In this document: positions 14,414 through 25,904 of the stretch, in pieces
Position numbering within the stretch: the first letter of the stretch is position 1
How the letters are laid out: each line of letters begins with the position of its first letter
Source of the DNA: Sphaeroforma arctica JP610
Lineage: Eukaryota > Opisthokonta > Ichthyosporea > Ichthyophonida
Assembly: GCF_001186125.1 (NCBI RefSeq)
Contig: NW_014040029.1
Coordinates: 19,280 to 63,288, forward strand
DNA length: 44,009 nucleotides
Reading direction: 5' to 3'
Position numbers and translations under genes: made by a program
The notes under the pieces: generated by a model
Seen by the model: the letters and a program-made list of their open reading frames with translations, nothing else
What the model was told of the DNA's origin: nothing
The model's database searches: none

Positions 14414-17400
14414 AATGTGTGTGTGTGTACGATCAGCAATAGTCACTACATAAATGCACAGTGTTGGCTAGAGCACATATATCGGCATGATTCCAGTATG
14501 TTTGCAAATCCAAACTCGCGGAAAAGTGCGAATTTAGACTAATTCAAAGATTTGCATATATATGTTTGCGGTTGGTGGTTACCATAGCTGCAACTTAAGG
14601 GTTTGTATATTTGATGCAACACTCGGATTTAAGTGTGTGGACATCTTAGGTGTTGCATAAACACTTTATGGTATTCGAGCGAGCAGCTCAGAACGCATCA
14701 CCAGCAAATATACATTCTTCTTTAAGGCAAGTTTACAGATACCACAAACTGAGTATAAACTGCCCGAATAACGCACACGTCATACAGCGAGTACATGCAC
14801 ATCGTACAGCAGCCATCACAACCAATATATTGTGTTGCACCATCGACTTCGGCCACTACACCACCCGTAGAGCTTCCAAGGGAGGCTTAGGACACTACTT
14901 AAAGCTCATTGGAATCCGGGAGATACATAGATACATAAATTAATATGCGCACACACATCAAACCACACGTATGCACTCCAGACATTGAATACACACGCAT
15001 TGCAACGTTATATATATACACACCCCATATAACACGTTGCATCATCTAAATCGGCCACCATGCCACCCACAACGCCTTCGAGGAGCGCCTGTGAAATGCG
15101 AGCCAGCTGTCCGTTAGTGAATGCTGGGTCCGCCGTTTCCATTTCACTGTGTATGAAGGATAAAGGTGTCCAGGTGAATCGATGAGTGCTAGATGTGTCT
15201 CCATACCGATAAATTTTGTATTCATAATACAAGTATTTGCATTCTACGTGTGATTCGCAACTCTCAAATGTGAACTGACGATCGTACTTAATTAAAATTT
15301 AATTGAAGTGCGCATGTTTGTATACAAAATTTACTCTGGCTTCCGCTGGCCGCGACATGCTAGCGAGAAATTGCTTTGCCAGATACATAGATTCGGCAAC
15401 ATATGTATTCCGTATGTATGTGTGTATCTTTCTGGCTCCTATCAATAGATTTTGCATATGTAAATGGACTATCCTTCTCTCAAAAAGTGTCTTTGTAAAT
15501 GGAAAATGACTTTTTTTGCACTTTATACCATACATGCCCAACTTTTAATTCAGAATGTTCATCCATGCTCGGCTCGAGGTCCACGAGTTTACTGGACTAT
15601 CATTAGATACATGTAAATCGATGAGTACACGCAGATAAACGATGTACGAGTCATCTGATATAAATCATGTTTTTTATGTGTCGTACGAACGCATGTGTTC
15701 AGATATGACATTCACAAACATTCACATCTGACAAAAGTGCAACACACATGCTTGGATGTGTAATTCGTATGTACCTCTTACTGTCTGTAGCCTCACTTTT
15801 GGGGCCAGATCTGTCCGAACTAGATGCACTAGGATTGGTGAGTGATTTCACAGACAGATTGCCCAGGGCGCTTTTGACGGGTGGAATGGCTGTTCCCATG
15901 AGCTCTATGGCCATTTGCTTTTCATTGCGATCTTTGCATATTATAATGGACTCGCCCATATCGTCCTTCCCTGTGCCCAAGAGTGTGAGAAAACGATACG
16001 CTCGTCTGCTTAGAAACACCATCCTATACTGAGTGGTGCACTCAATTGGCGAGGCTCGCCCCCGACTAGGAAATATTCTATAGATGATTCACATACACAC
16101 ACAAAATATGCTGTGCATTCGCCATAATGTATACACACACACATACACAGAACTATATACAGATTTAACTCAACAACATACCAATACACATACATACACT
16201 CAACTACACTTTTATTTATTGATCTTCTACGCATAAGCTTTTTACACGTTCATCCTACCTGCGCACACACGTACAGCCACAACATACAACAATATATCCG
16301 CACTTACACAGCCCGTACGAGACAAAACACATACAGTGCTAATACCCAAACTCTCACAATTATACACGGGTCACAACACACAACACTTACGCCCACACTC
16401 ACACAACCACACATGAGGCACAACACACACAGCGCCTACACTCAAATTTAAGACCACACACATAGCGCATCTGCCTGCACGTCTCTTCATCTGATTGCAC
16501 AACACCTTGTATCATTCCATCGTCACATTCGTACAAACAACCACAAAACGTTAAATGCACAGTACATACAACATGCATACCAGTTCTTCCAGCGCGACCC
16601 TTCATCTGGTTGTACATCACTTTGGTAACATTCCATCGACTCTGCATAATGGTCCGGAATATCACCCGCCGTGCAGGCAGATTGACACCAGACGAGAGGG
16701 TTGTGGTGGCGGTTAAAACTTTGATGATATTCCGCCGAAAGCCTATCAATTGTAAACGATTCGAACGAGATTGTGAAACGAATGCACGTGTCGAGTGTTC
16801 AAGAAGTGAGTATGCTGATATGTATGCTTTATTTGAGCAAGCAACCCGAAACACACGTTCGGCAAGCGGTTGTTGTATGCACCGGTCATGAACACCGCAG
16901 AGGCCGGCCCCGTGATTTCTGATAGTTTGGCACACATACACCTCGCGGTTGCGAAAAGTGCGAACAAAGAAGATTTGATATGGAACGACACAATATATAT
17001 CTCTCTGGGACAAGGAAAGGAAGATCACTTGGACGATTCCAGACTAAGCCACTATTGGCCAACAGTCGATTACATGGGAAAATTCTTTCGAGTATGCGGA
17101 TACGTAACATACATCCAGTGACTGAAATTATATGTTCAATATTGGGACTCTCAGCTGATCCACCATCTCAATAATGGCACACGCGATTTGTTAGCGCAGA
17201 ATTACGACCAATGCATATATTGGAACACCTGCACACGAGAAGCATGCGCGACACGCTTATTATGGACAATAAACACAACCACATGCTAGATGATTCACAA
17301 CGGAAAAACAGTCTCGTAAGTCATCACGCATTATATATGCGCGTGTCATGCATGACCAGCCTGGCAATGCCATTGTTATACATTTGTCTCACTGAAAACG

Positions 17401-19470
17401 TGGCCTGACTACGATTGGCGCGCTCGCACAAGTCAATGTATGTATAATAATCTATCCATTTCACAACTGCGCACATACATCTACGTGAACATCATATACA
17501 AGGTGTGCACGCACCTTCTTCTACGAGTTCTCTTTCGTCCAGGGTCAGCCCACTATGATGGTATGCGATTCCATTGAGCATCAACGGTACCAATTCTTTG
17601 TCCTGCGTTTTGCACGAAACGAATGATAATCGATTGATTTAGAACAAGTGTATGATTATAAGATACCTTTGGAAGCATATACGTATGTCCTTTGCTATGC
17701 TTGGGAATTCAATCTTGACTAATTGAATCATTGTTTATATTTGTAACCTGAACGTATTATTATATTTCATACAAACAGGAAGATATTTTGGTACGAATTT
17801 GCCGCTGTTCGTTTGAGATGGGTAGTCGAAGACCACTAGAATATACTGAAGTGAAATGCTTAAATACATACTACATGCTGTTAGTTGGATCCAGCAAAGC
17901 CAACCTCGTGGGTTTTAGGGTTTACACTCGTGTGTGCACTCGATCGCCCTAGCTGATCCCAGTATAAAAATCTCAATAAATTACCAGTATGGACTCACTC
18001 ACCCAGCCAGTTGGTATCTGTTTATAGCGCGACACGAGGTCTACCAGTGCTTCCCTTTCGTCTGTCTGCAATGCCGATGGCATGCAGTTGTTGACCAGAC
18101 GCGCCGAGTTTTGGCAGAACTTCCGCGTCTGACAGAATATCAGAACCGAGTGACCCGATTTCACTATGTGTAGTATGTACGCAAGTTTTTGAAGTATATT
18201 TAGTATGTATTTATGCATGTACAAGACTTTCTTACACAATATGGAGCATGTATGCAAAGGGAGTGCAGGACTGAGGGTACAAAATCTTTAATCCAACCTT
18301 CGCAAGAGTATGTATGCAGAACCAAACACACGTATGGAATATTTACAAAAGCAAACGCATAGTAATGCCAATTGTGAGCACGACTAAGCGAGCATCCCCA
18401 CATCTACAACGGCTTCACCAGTATGCATAGAAACATAGAACACAAAACTTATAGATATACATATACATAGACAAATATTTATATGTATATATTAACACAC
18501 CTGTTTCCCAACATAGTGGAGCGAGACCACTCTGGTCCACAGCAGCGTGCTTGTACTCATACTTCGTACTGTCCTGTTTCTCAACCAGAAAGTCTGGTTT
18601 AGGATCATCAGGTGCAGTTTGCAGGAAGTCGCGTACGAACTTACCCTCTGTGTCGTAGATACCGCGCCCGAATTTGACTATAAAAAGTGGGGTTGTATAA
18701 ATTCAGCGGTTGAACACGCACAGGCAAGTGACTTTAAGCGATGAACGACAGACAAGTACATCAGTGACCCAAAACGTGTATTAAGGAGGGGTGTATCCGC
18801 TAGTGGGACTTCCCAAGGACTACTGACGGAGACAGGAATTTGTTCAGAGTATCATCATGTAGACTATTCAACTTACAGCAACGAGCCTATCACACAGAGT
18901 ATTGCCTTATCGATATTTCAGTACAAAGCCTACTAGTTGGAAGTAGTGATTTATTTTCAGTAATACATTATTTCGACTAGGCTATCGGGCTTCCTCATTG
19001 AATGTAACAGACGAGCACACTTACAGTATTGCACGAGCTCAACCGGACGAAATGAAGTGACGTACATTTCTGCATCCAACCATTCTGCAAGCACCTGCAT
19101 AAGCAGAATACAAAGGCAATGAGTCAGCCACCATAGTCCACTTCAGAAGCGACTGCAAACAAACTCTCGATATATTTGCCTGCTATAACCAACTGGTAGA
19201 TGCAATATATATTTGATCTTCAAAATACAGTCAACAGTGGTATACAATGTGAAGTTCTATTGATATAAGAAATAATCTGACATTCGATCTTATAGAGTTA
19301 CCTCGCAATTGTATATTTACGGTTCGTAGCATCCTCAATTTGGTGTCAATTTGGGAATTAATAATAGGAACTTATCAGGCAATACTATATTTTCATCTAC
19401 AAACAAATTTATTTCCATGCAGAAGCAGGTAAAACAGCCGCATGAGCTACTCGAATATCCACGAACACAA

Positions 19471-19508
<38 letters not shown>

Positions 19509-22500
19509 TCATATTGTACAACGTAACAGATTGAAAAGTACATGTATTGCAATAGGTGTTGACTTGTATACACACCTTCAGATTAGATAATGTGGCACTC
19601 ATGGCGACGACCTGGATGCTGCAGCGGGTGTCTCCATTATTTGGGGTACAATTCTGCGTTCCCTTTAAAAATTGCTCCTGGGGAATTGATATTGTTGGCG
19701 TGCAATAAGAGATAAACAGGAGAGTGTGATATCATGTCGGATGTTGCGAGGTCGTGTTATCTCAATCACAGTATCAGAGGTCTGCGTTGTGATTTTGTGT
19801 GCATTGATTATCTATAAGGTCGACAAACGGCTTGGAGAAGAGCGAAGATCACACTCTCGGCAAACGCCTCCAGCTGCTCAAGCACAGTTGTCCAATGAAC
19901 ACACTGACTTCAAAGTGAAACACCTACCGAAGTACAATCGCAATCGCTTACATGGGAAGTAGGAATTACACATGTTGGATATGTTCACATGTATGAAGTG
20001 GGTGCTTAAGGTGAAAGCACGTAGCACTACACAACAAACGTTCAAGTGCATCCGATTGTTACTACCTTCATATGCCTCCGTTCGTCTTAACTACACATTT
20101 GGTTGCGGAAACACAAACAACTAGCAGCGACGTATCCACGCTGCGAGGGTATGTTGTACCCAAAGGTTTGCAAGTTGTACGAATCGCGCACATTGTTTAT
20201 GTTGTGCGAGTGGTACATGCAAGTGTGGGTGTGCGCATGTAGTGTGAGTTACGTATGTTTGAGTTGTTTCTCGTACACTCATGTACAAATCGCCATAAAT
20301 GTGTGCCTTATCCAACATCTGACTATCAGTGCTAAGTATATAACAAGTATACATAGTACCTACCCAACCCACATAGCACGCGGTACAAATGTCTTTAACT
20401 TCTAACTACCTGCGTCTGTGCCAGTCCTGCCTGCGTCATATTCATCATATACGACGATTGCGATTGCATCTGCGTATGTATCTGTGTCTGTGTTTGCATC
20501 TGTGTTGATGCCTGAGTAGATATCTGTGTGGTGGGAATTGAGTGGCCCATGCCCGCTTTGGCAGCCATGATCTTGATCATCAACATCTCCAGAATTGACC
20601 CTCTCTTGTCATCGGCGACCATATGCAATTCATCAACTACAACCATCCCTGCAACGATATCAAGTGACCTGCTGTGTGAGTCTCAGCTAGTAACGTATGA
20701 GATATACATGTGAAGTGCCACACTGATATAAAAGTATGGAAGCGCTCCACTGCATCCACATGGTTCGGATGAATACTTGTGTAATTTGTAAATCGCCCGC
20801 ATAGAATTGAGACTAAACTCAAAAAGCATTTGCGATGTAACTACAGCTCAATAAAATCTATTCGATCTAGAGCTTTTAAAGGGAATGAAAGTATCGATAC
20901 CTATCACATTTACATGACAAATTGTCGCAGTCTTCCTCGCAGGTATCATTCATTACTTTCTAGCGGTTGAGCGATACGCTGATCAACCGTTCACAAAAAC
21001 AAGCGAACTTCAATAGAAAACCCGATGTTGCAAACTTGCGATGGCAATAGACAATAAATGAGACATGCTGTGCATCAGTCAAATGTACAAAGTAAATAGT
21101 ATGTACAAGGTATTTAGTACACCCAAGAGCAAAAGACTCGTATTGAGACATTGTTCACGCTTTGAGCACAGAAATATATACCCATACGTAAATACAGCTT
21201 ACAGATATGTGTATTCTCTTGGATATATACAGTAGCATACACATACCAAGAGTGTGCATCTTATGCTCGGCGATGAGTTTGTTGCAGATGCCGTTGGCTT
21301 TCTCTGCAGTGCAAACGATCAAATCCGCTCTCTCGAAAGTAAACTGTGAACAGTATTGATATATGACGAAGTAAGTTACGAATTCGCATGACAAATTGAC
21401 AAATTGTAGCAGCTTGAATAAGTATTTAACTGGATGCAGAACTACCACTCTTTTTTCGAAAGTTTAATTATGCATCATAGCTGATATGCATCAGTCACCA
21501 TTTGATGATACATATGGCCATCGCTATGAATCACACTCAGAGGAAAAAATTATCTGTCTAAGAAAAACAACCCTTGACGTGTACAAAAGTGTTGCAAAAA
21601 CTTAATAAACAGTCATGTCTCTGGCAACACAACTCGACTTTAGCATCACATCTTTGGCACTTGTTAGACAATGTGCACTTTCGTAGAACATTTCTTGCAT
21701 AAACGTGCGAATTCACATTGGTACTTGACCTTCAAATAATCAAGGCTATCTGATAACAACTTCTGTACTTGCGGTAAAACACAGAGTGCGCTCAAAATAG
21801 CACACTGGGTCGCATATACCATCTCAATGACAATATATCTCACCGTATACTATACGTGATAGAAATTTTAACATAAAGCACTTTCGGGACATGTGGCTTC
21901 GAATTGGGACATCAGCCAACTCGTTCTTTTATACATGAGAAGATTCTAGAGGTATGATCCATCGTGAATTGATTCAGTATGGTACTTACAGTGTTCTGTG
22001 GACCTCCATAGTTGTACACCACGAGGTTAAGGGTTTTGAACAGCTTGACGAAATGGGCCGATTTCTCCACCACGATACTGTTGTAAGGCACAATAAACAG
22101 GCACTTCTTCTTTGTTGTAAGGATGCGTCTAATCAAGAGTAGTTCAGCCACCTGTCGAATCGGAGTGTGGTTGTAACGAGTGAGATAGAAGTAGAGAGTC
22201 AATGCAGATGAGCAATCATGTTGCATTGAGAAGACGTTTATTCATTAACGAAGCAGCCACCTGTCCAGTCGGAGTGTGCTGTGGCGAGATGGTTAAGTCA
22301 GCTAGCAGTCGGTTAGCTGTTTGAAGAGTGCCCATGAATTAGATCACAAAGGTAAATGACCACTTCTGCTTAATTGCAAAGAGTAGTTTTGCAGCAATAA
22401 CTCATTCACGTGTCAAGTCGGAGTGTACTTGTGTCAAACAAGAAATTAGTTGACTTGTCGTAGCGTGGGAACGCAATATAGATGGGCACTTCTTTTAGTC

Positions 22501-25500
22501 GCAAGTATCGGACCCTAGCAGCAGTACTTCAACCTCCTGGCAAGTCGGAGTGTACGTGAGAAATTGTGGATGGGCGATTTACCAGTTGGTGTGGTAGTAG
22601 CGGTGCTTATCATGGGTATACACATATTTCCAGTTGAAAAGCCACACGTAAGAATAAGAATATGAAAATGGCTACCATAGCAGCTGCCTTCGGGCTATAC
22701 ACAGTACACTGTAAAATTGTGAAATAGATGGGCGCGCTAATAGTCTATTTTTAAACCCCACTCCTTCCTAAGCTGTCATGATACTCCAATTCAATCAGCA
22801 GCACATCGGCAAATATATCTAATAGATCCATGCGATAGATACCGTCACATAATATACAAACTGTTTCATCTACTTTCATCCGGTGTATCGTTCAAGTATA
22901 TTTCCAAACCGCTACCACACGTTGATGGATTATGCAGCTTTGCAAACACACACACTAATACCAATTTTTAAACTTATTGAACATTAATATAACGGTGGGC
23001 TCAATACATCAAACCATAAAATATGGTTCCAAGCCAGGCAGCTTCGCGCCATGCAAATATACACACGCACCCTGCAACTTTTCCCACACTTCATACCAAA
23101 CTAAAGCATGTGCGGCACTTAAAACAGCATACCTCCGCACACAACGCACAACACAAAGTTAACGTACAAGAGTTTTACCGCCCGATGTAGGAGCGCTGTA
23201 TACAATGCCTCTGCCCTTCTTAAGTCCTTCCACTGCATAGGCCATGCACTCTGCCTGCCACTCGAACATTTGCACTACATTGGCATACGCCTGATAGGCG
23301 CTGGCGGCCTTCTTGGACACCCAGTAGGATATGTTTAATCGGTCGCCTAGACGCATGTGTGGTATAAACAAGGAGATGAACTATCGGTTAAATACACATA
23401 AATAATTGGCCGTGGGGAAGATACTTGATTAATTTCACATACTGCCTGCAGGTGAAAGTCGGGCGTGCACGAAGTATAATGGATTTGGCTTGGACACGGG
23501 CTGTTCCTCAGATACTGAGCTGTGTGAGTGATAGGATAGGATTTACATGAGGAAGTCAAGCCACAATGTTGTGGCATTTATTTGAGCTATAAACAAACAA
23601 TCCCAGTGCGCTTGTTTACGGACATAGGGTCTATGTTAGAAATTAAGATGTACTCGACAATCCTCGCGGACATCCAGTAAACGATACTCAGATGGTCCTA
23701 TATATGCTTGTATGATAATTAGAGTAGATACGGCAAAGTAACACATATACATGAGAAGACTGATGATCACTGTTTTCTCAATTTATTTTTACGCGTCTAT
23801 ACTACATCTATGAGTGCGCACCAATGCACGTTGATGTATTTTGTTCCTCTTTGTCTGACATCCATACTCTCAGGTGGTGCATTTCAGAGACCTTTGTCTG
23901 CAACTGCCGCGCGTACTCATGTCCGCGCAATGTTTGCACGGAGGCTCAAATTCTACAATACGGAATTGTTGCCGAGGAGTCGGTTATGTCGGCGAAAATA
24001 TGCACTATTGCACATCAGCATTGAAGATACAATGAAAAAATCGAGAAATTACATCAAGTCACAGACTCCAATATACACTTACCACTTGCAACAGGAGTCT
24101 GGCCCTTTTCAACTGATAATCGCTGCCTTTCCTACAGCCAAAGATAGAAATAATCGAATATGAATAGACATGTAAGTGGCATTTGCGTGCATGTAGTCGG
24201 GCGGAAAAGGTGTAGGTGAAAATACTGTGCTACTTCTTGCCACATGATCAGCACTGTACGAAGGACTCGCGAGATGAATTTTAGGGCGAGCATACGCAAC
24301 TACGTGAATATATAGCCGGCAAACGACAGTTAATTACTATAATCTGTAGATATAAATAAAAAAGGACATGCATGAACAAATAGTGTAACCCCTAGTCCTT
24401 GTGTATACGAATTTCTCATCGCGAACTTTTCCGTAGTCTCTAGCATTGTGCCCTTCTAAATATTGTGCGTTATTTTTTCCACATCCTCTGTTTTTTTGCC
24501 AGCTCCATTATAGACCTAAAAAGGTCGCCTCTTACAGGGCAAAGCACGGCACTTAAACAGAATGCATTGAATGCAGCGTTTTATGCCACGATATGTGCAT
24601 ATGATGTTTCCAATTGCTCGATTTTATACCTCACATGGCAAGCAGCTTCAATGCGTCCTAATATTTTGATTGCACATTCGGATGTACGCCGCTTTACGCA
24701 CCACATTACAGGCCAATTTTCGGTCAATGAAAGATCACAGTCAAAAACACCCCAGGCAAATATTGATTAATATTCATATACATCCACTCTTTAGTTTGAC
24801 TGCAATCACATTCATAAGAATTTACTATCTAAATGCAAACAAATCGTTTCCGAGCCTACACCTGCCACATACCGGACTCAGGTCTTCTGTCATGCCGTAC
24901 TGTGCCTGGCTCACCTGCGAGTGCTCTTCAATTTGTGGATCAACCAGATCATCGCTTGGCCTCCTAAGTATGCATGCTACAGATCTTTGGCCCCCAATGT
25001 ACACCTCGTGTAGACTATCAGTGCCCCTCTGCCCATTTGGCGACACCGAGGGTACCCTTTGCATCTCTTCATTAACTTTTGGGCCCTTTCGCGCCTCTTG
25101 TAGCTCATGAGGTATCGGTGCAGTCTCTTGCCTGCCAAATGATGATGCCACAGTAGCCGTCAGTTTATTAGCTTCGTTTTGTTGGCAAACAGCTGATGCA
25201 TCGGTAGCTCTGCCAGTGAGTACCCCTTTGCCACCACTTAAAACACTATGTGTATTAACAGTGTGGGTAAACACAGCGCTATGGCTATCATTGCCACCAT
25301 GACCTGGTGCAGCATCATGAGTACTGTGATTTATCAAATTGTTCGCTACACCAAAGCCATATTCCACATTGCGCTTCATTCCTGGGTGCACAGCACTGTG
25401 ACTATTCCTACTGTCCGTAGCACAATACCCATTTTCACCACTGAGGTTATTGTTAGTACCAATTGAGACTGGAGCACACATGTTCATCAACTCGCGATCA

Positions 25501-25904
25501 ATATTTGCGGCCCGATCGCCCGCATCATCAGTACCCACATGCGTATCCATATATTGTGCATTTTTCTCATCTTCAGTTGTCATAACATCGACGTTTGAAT
25601 TCTCACTCTGTTGGTATTCCGCACTGTTAATGCCCCCTACTTTCCTTCGGTCAAGTTTAGCGCCCATATCCTTCTCTGTATTGATGCTATGTGTTGGGTT
25701 TAACCTGATAGCTGTGTATGCAATTATGCCTGTGTTCGCCTCAATTGTTGTATTCTTATCTACACCTGTGCTTGGTTCGTTTGCTATGATCATATCGTCC
25801 CCAAAAAAACTGTCGTCATCGAGGCCGTCAAGCAATCCAGCTATGCGCAGATCTGCGGTGTTTGCATATAAATATTTATAATCAGTTGAGGGTTTGCAAT
25901 ACAT
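244..25904 (-). CDS. POLQ: DNA polymerase theta (helicase-polymerase fusion), 3' end beyond the window
   Basis: This gene encodes the enzyme of theta-mediated (microhomology) end joining: a superfamily 2 helicase-like domain joined to an A-family DNA polymerase, acting at nuclear double-strand breaks. I built 31 exons with matching phases: 24873-25852 (or to the ATG at 25904), 24083-24131, 23168-23346, 21990-22151, 21247-21343, 20410-20648, 19576-19677, 19025-19094, 18501-18677, 18003-18163, 17515-17602, 16581-16742, 15775-15970, 15024-15146, 13611-13995, 12666-12798, 11731-11825, 11062-11160, 10437-10502, 9731-9872, 9072-9181, 8529-8685, 6039-7813, 4766-5058, 4276-4480, 3846-3995, 3008-3253, 2184-2243, 1740-1770, 1049-1131 and 244-449. 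They give about 2357 residues. Human POLQ is 2590, and roughly the last 400 residues here, including the catalytic palm and fingers, would lie left of the window. Every junction is GT-AG and keeps the frame. Order and spacing of conserved blocks match the animal enzyme, not HELQ or POLN alone. Confidence 0.93.
2941..3008. repeat. Interstitial telomere-like repeat (CCCTAAA)n
   Basis: Three 7 nt units at 2941-2961 and nearly two more at 2995-3008, separated by 33 unrelated bases. On the minus strand they read TTTAGGG, the plant-type telomere repeat. The right copy forms the donor of POLQ exon 3008-3253, where the intron begins GTAGGGTTTAGGG. A single further unit occurs near 17908-17919 in another POLQ intron. 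Confidence 0.8.
6039..7813 (-). CDS. POLQ: POLQ central disordered exon, H/Q/T-rich
   Basis: This single 1775 nt exon gives 592 residues between the helicase and polymerase modules and matches the huge central exon of animal POLQ in place and character. The CAG acceptor before 7813 takes one nt from exon 8529-8685, and the donor GTATAG follows 6039 (end EFDKK). The first third carries repeated QTP and TQTP motifs within His/Gln/Thr runs. The middle is Q/H-rich with QQQ tracts. Near the end is a basic coiled-coil-like stretch ([19 protein letters not shown]). No fold is visible. In animals this region links the domains and has binding and phosphorylation sites; conservation of those here cannot be judged. 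On the plus strand the same bases give long false ORFs of L/V/A/C. Confidence 0.9.
8529..24131 (-). CDS. POLQ: POLQ helicase-like module (21 exons)
   Basis: This is the superfamily 2 helicase core with its winged-helix and helix-hairpin-helix regions. In order: an entry motif FEWQAEC and Walker [10 protein letters not shown] (exon 23168-23346); motif Ia [12 protein letters not shown] (21990-22151); VCTAEKANG (21247-21343); DELH box VVVDELHM (20410-20648); motif [11 protein letters not shown] (19576-19677); motif [10 protein letters not shown] (18003-18163); AYHHSGLT (17515-17602); motif [11 protein letters not shown] and motif [11 protein letters not shown] (16581-16742); GESIIICK (15775-15970). 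Later exons match the POLQ C-terminal helicase region: [20 protein letters not shown], and a hairpin motif [10 protein letters not shown] in 9072-9181. A Q/T/M-rich insertion (about 30 residues, TQ repeats) sits between motifs II and III, where animal POLQ also has a variable insertion. All key ATPase residues are intact. Introns run from 188 nt to 1.2 kb and include a 20 N gap at 14199-14218. Confidence 0.95.
14069..14430. repeat. Microsatellites around a 20 N assembly gap
   Basis: (TA)n then (GT)n at 14069-14135, a gap at 14199-14218, and (TA)n then (GT)n again at about 14346-14421. The bases beside the gap (GTAC, AGTA and GTTA runs) look like degraded base calls. The two repeat blocks may be one locus read from both sides. 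It lies within a POLQ intron. Confidence 0.8.
14815..14900. repeat. Decayed copy of the 3' end of POLQ exon 15024-15146
   Basis: This intronic stretch aligns with the exon end and donor about 200 bases to the right. Shared blocks include GTTGCA(C/T)CATC, TCGGCCAC and CCACCC in the same order, with roughly two thirds identity by eye over 60-70 bases. The copy has stops in the exon frame. Confidence 0.6.
16440..16530. repeat. Decayed copy of the 3' end of POLQ exon 16581-16742
   Basis: This stretch aligns with the exon end and donor lying about 100 bases to the right. Shared blocks include CTTCATCTG, TTG(T/C)ACA and CATTCCATCG in the same order, at roughly 70 percent identity by eye over about 75 bases. 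The copied part encodes the motif VI region (QMKGRAGR). It sits inside the downstream intron and is no longer a usable exon. Confidence 0.65.
22215..22560. repeat. Three decayed copies of a POLQ exon start plus acceptor
   Basis: The intron before exon 21990-22151 contains three degraded copies of that exon's first 50-60 bases and its acceptor. The shared mark is CGGAGTGT, at 22161 beside the real acceptor and at 22270, 22419 and 22546. A CACTTCT motif lies about 60 bases before the mark in the real exon (22101) and in two copies (22360, 22486). Spacings between marks are 109, 149 and 127 bases. None of the copies keeps an open frame with a good splice site. Confidence 0.7.
24873..25904 (-). 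CDS. POLQ: POLQ N-terminal exon, disordered acidic tail
   Basis: The exon is open from an ATG at 25904, which has an in-frame TAG a few codons upstream, to a GTATGT donor at 24872 and contributes 344 residues. It is rich in N, S, T, G and D. A short acidic motif ([12 protein letters not shown]) lies near residues 26-37, and nothing else resembles a known domain. This fits POLQ and HELQ proteins, whose region before the helicase is poorly conserved. A CAG acceptor at 25853 would instead make it an internal exon in phase 1, starting at 25852 and needing an upstream exon. The sequence alone does not decide between these. The next exon (24083-24131) joins in phase 0. Confidence 0.75.
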
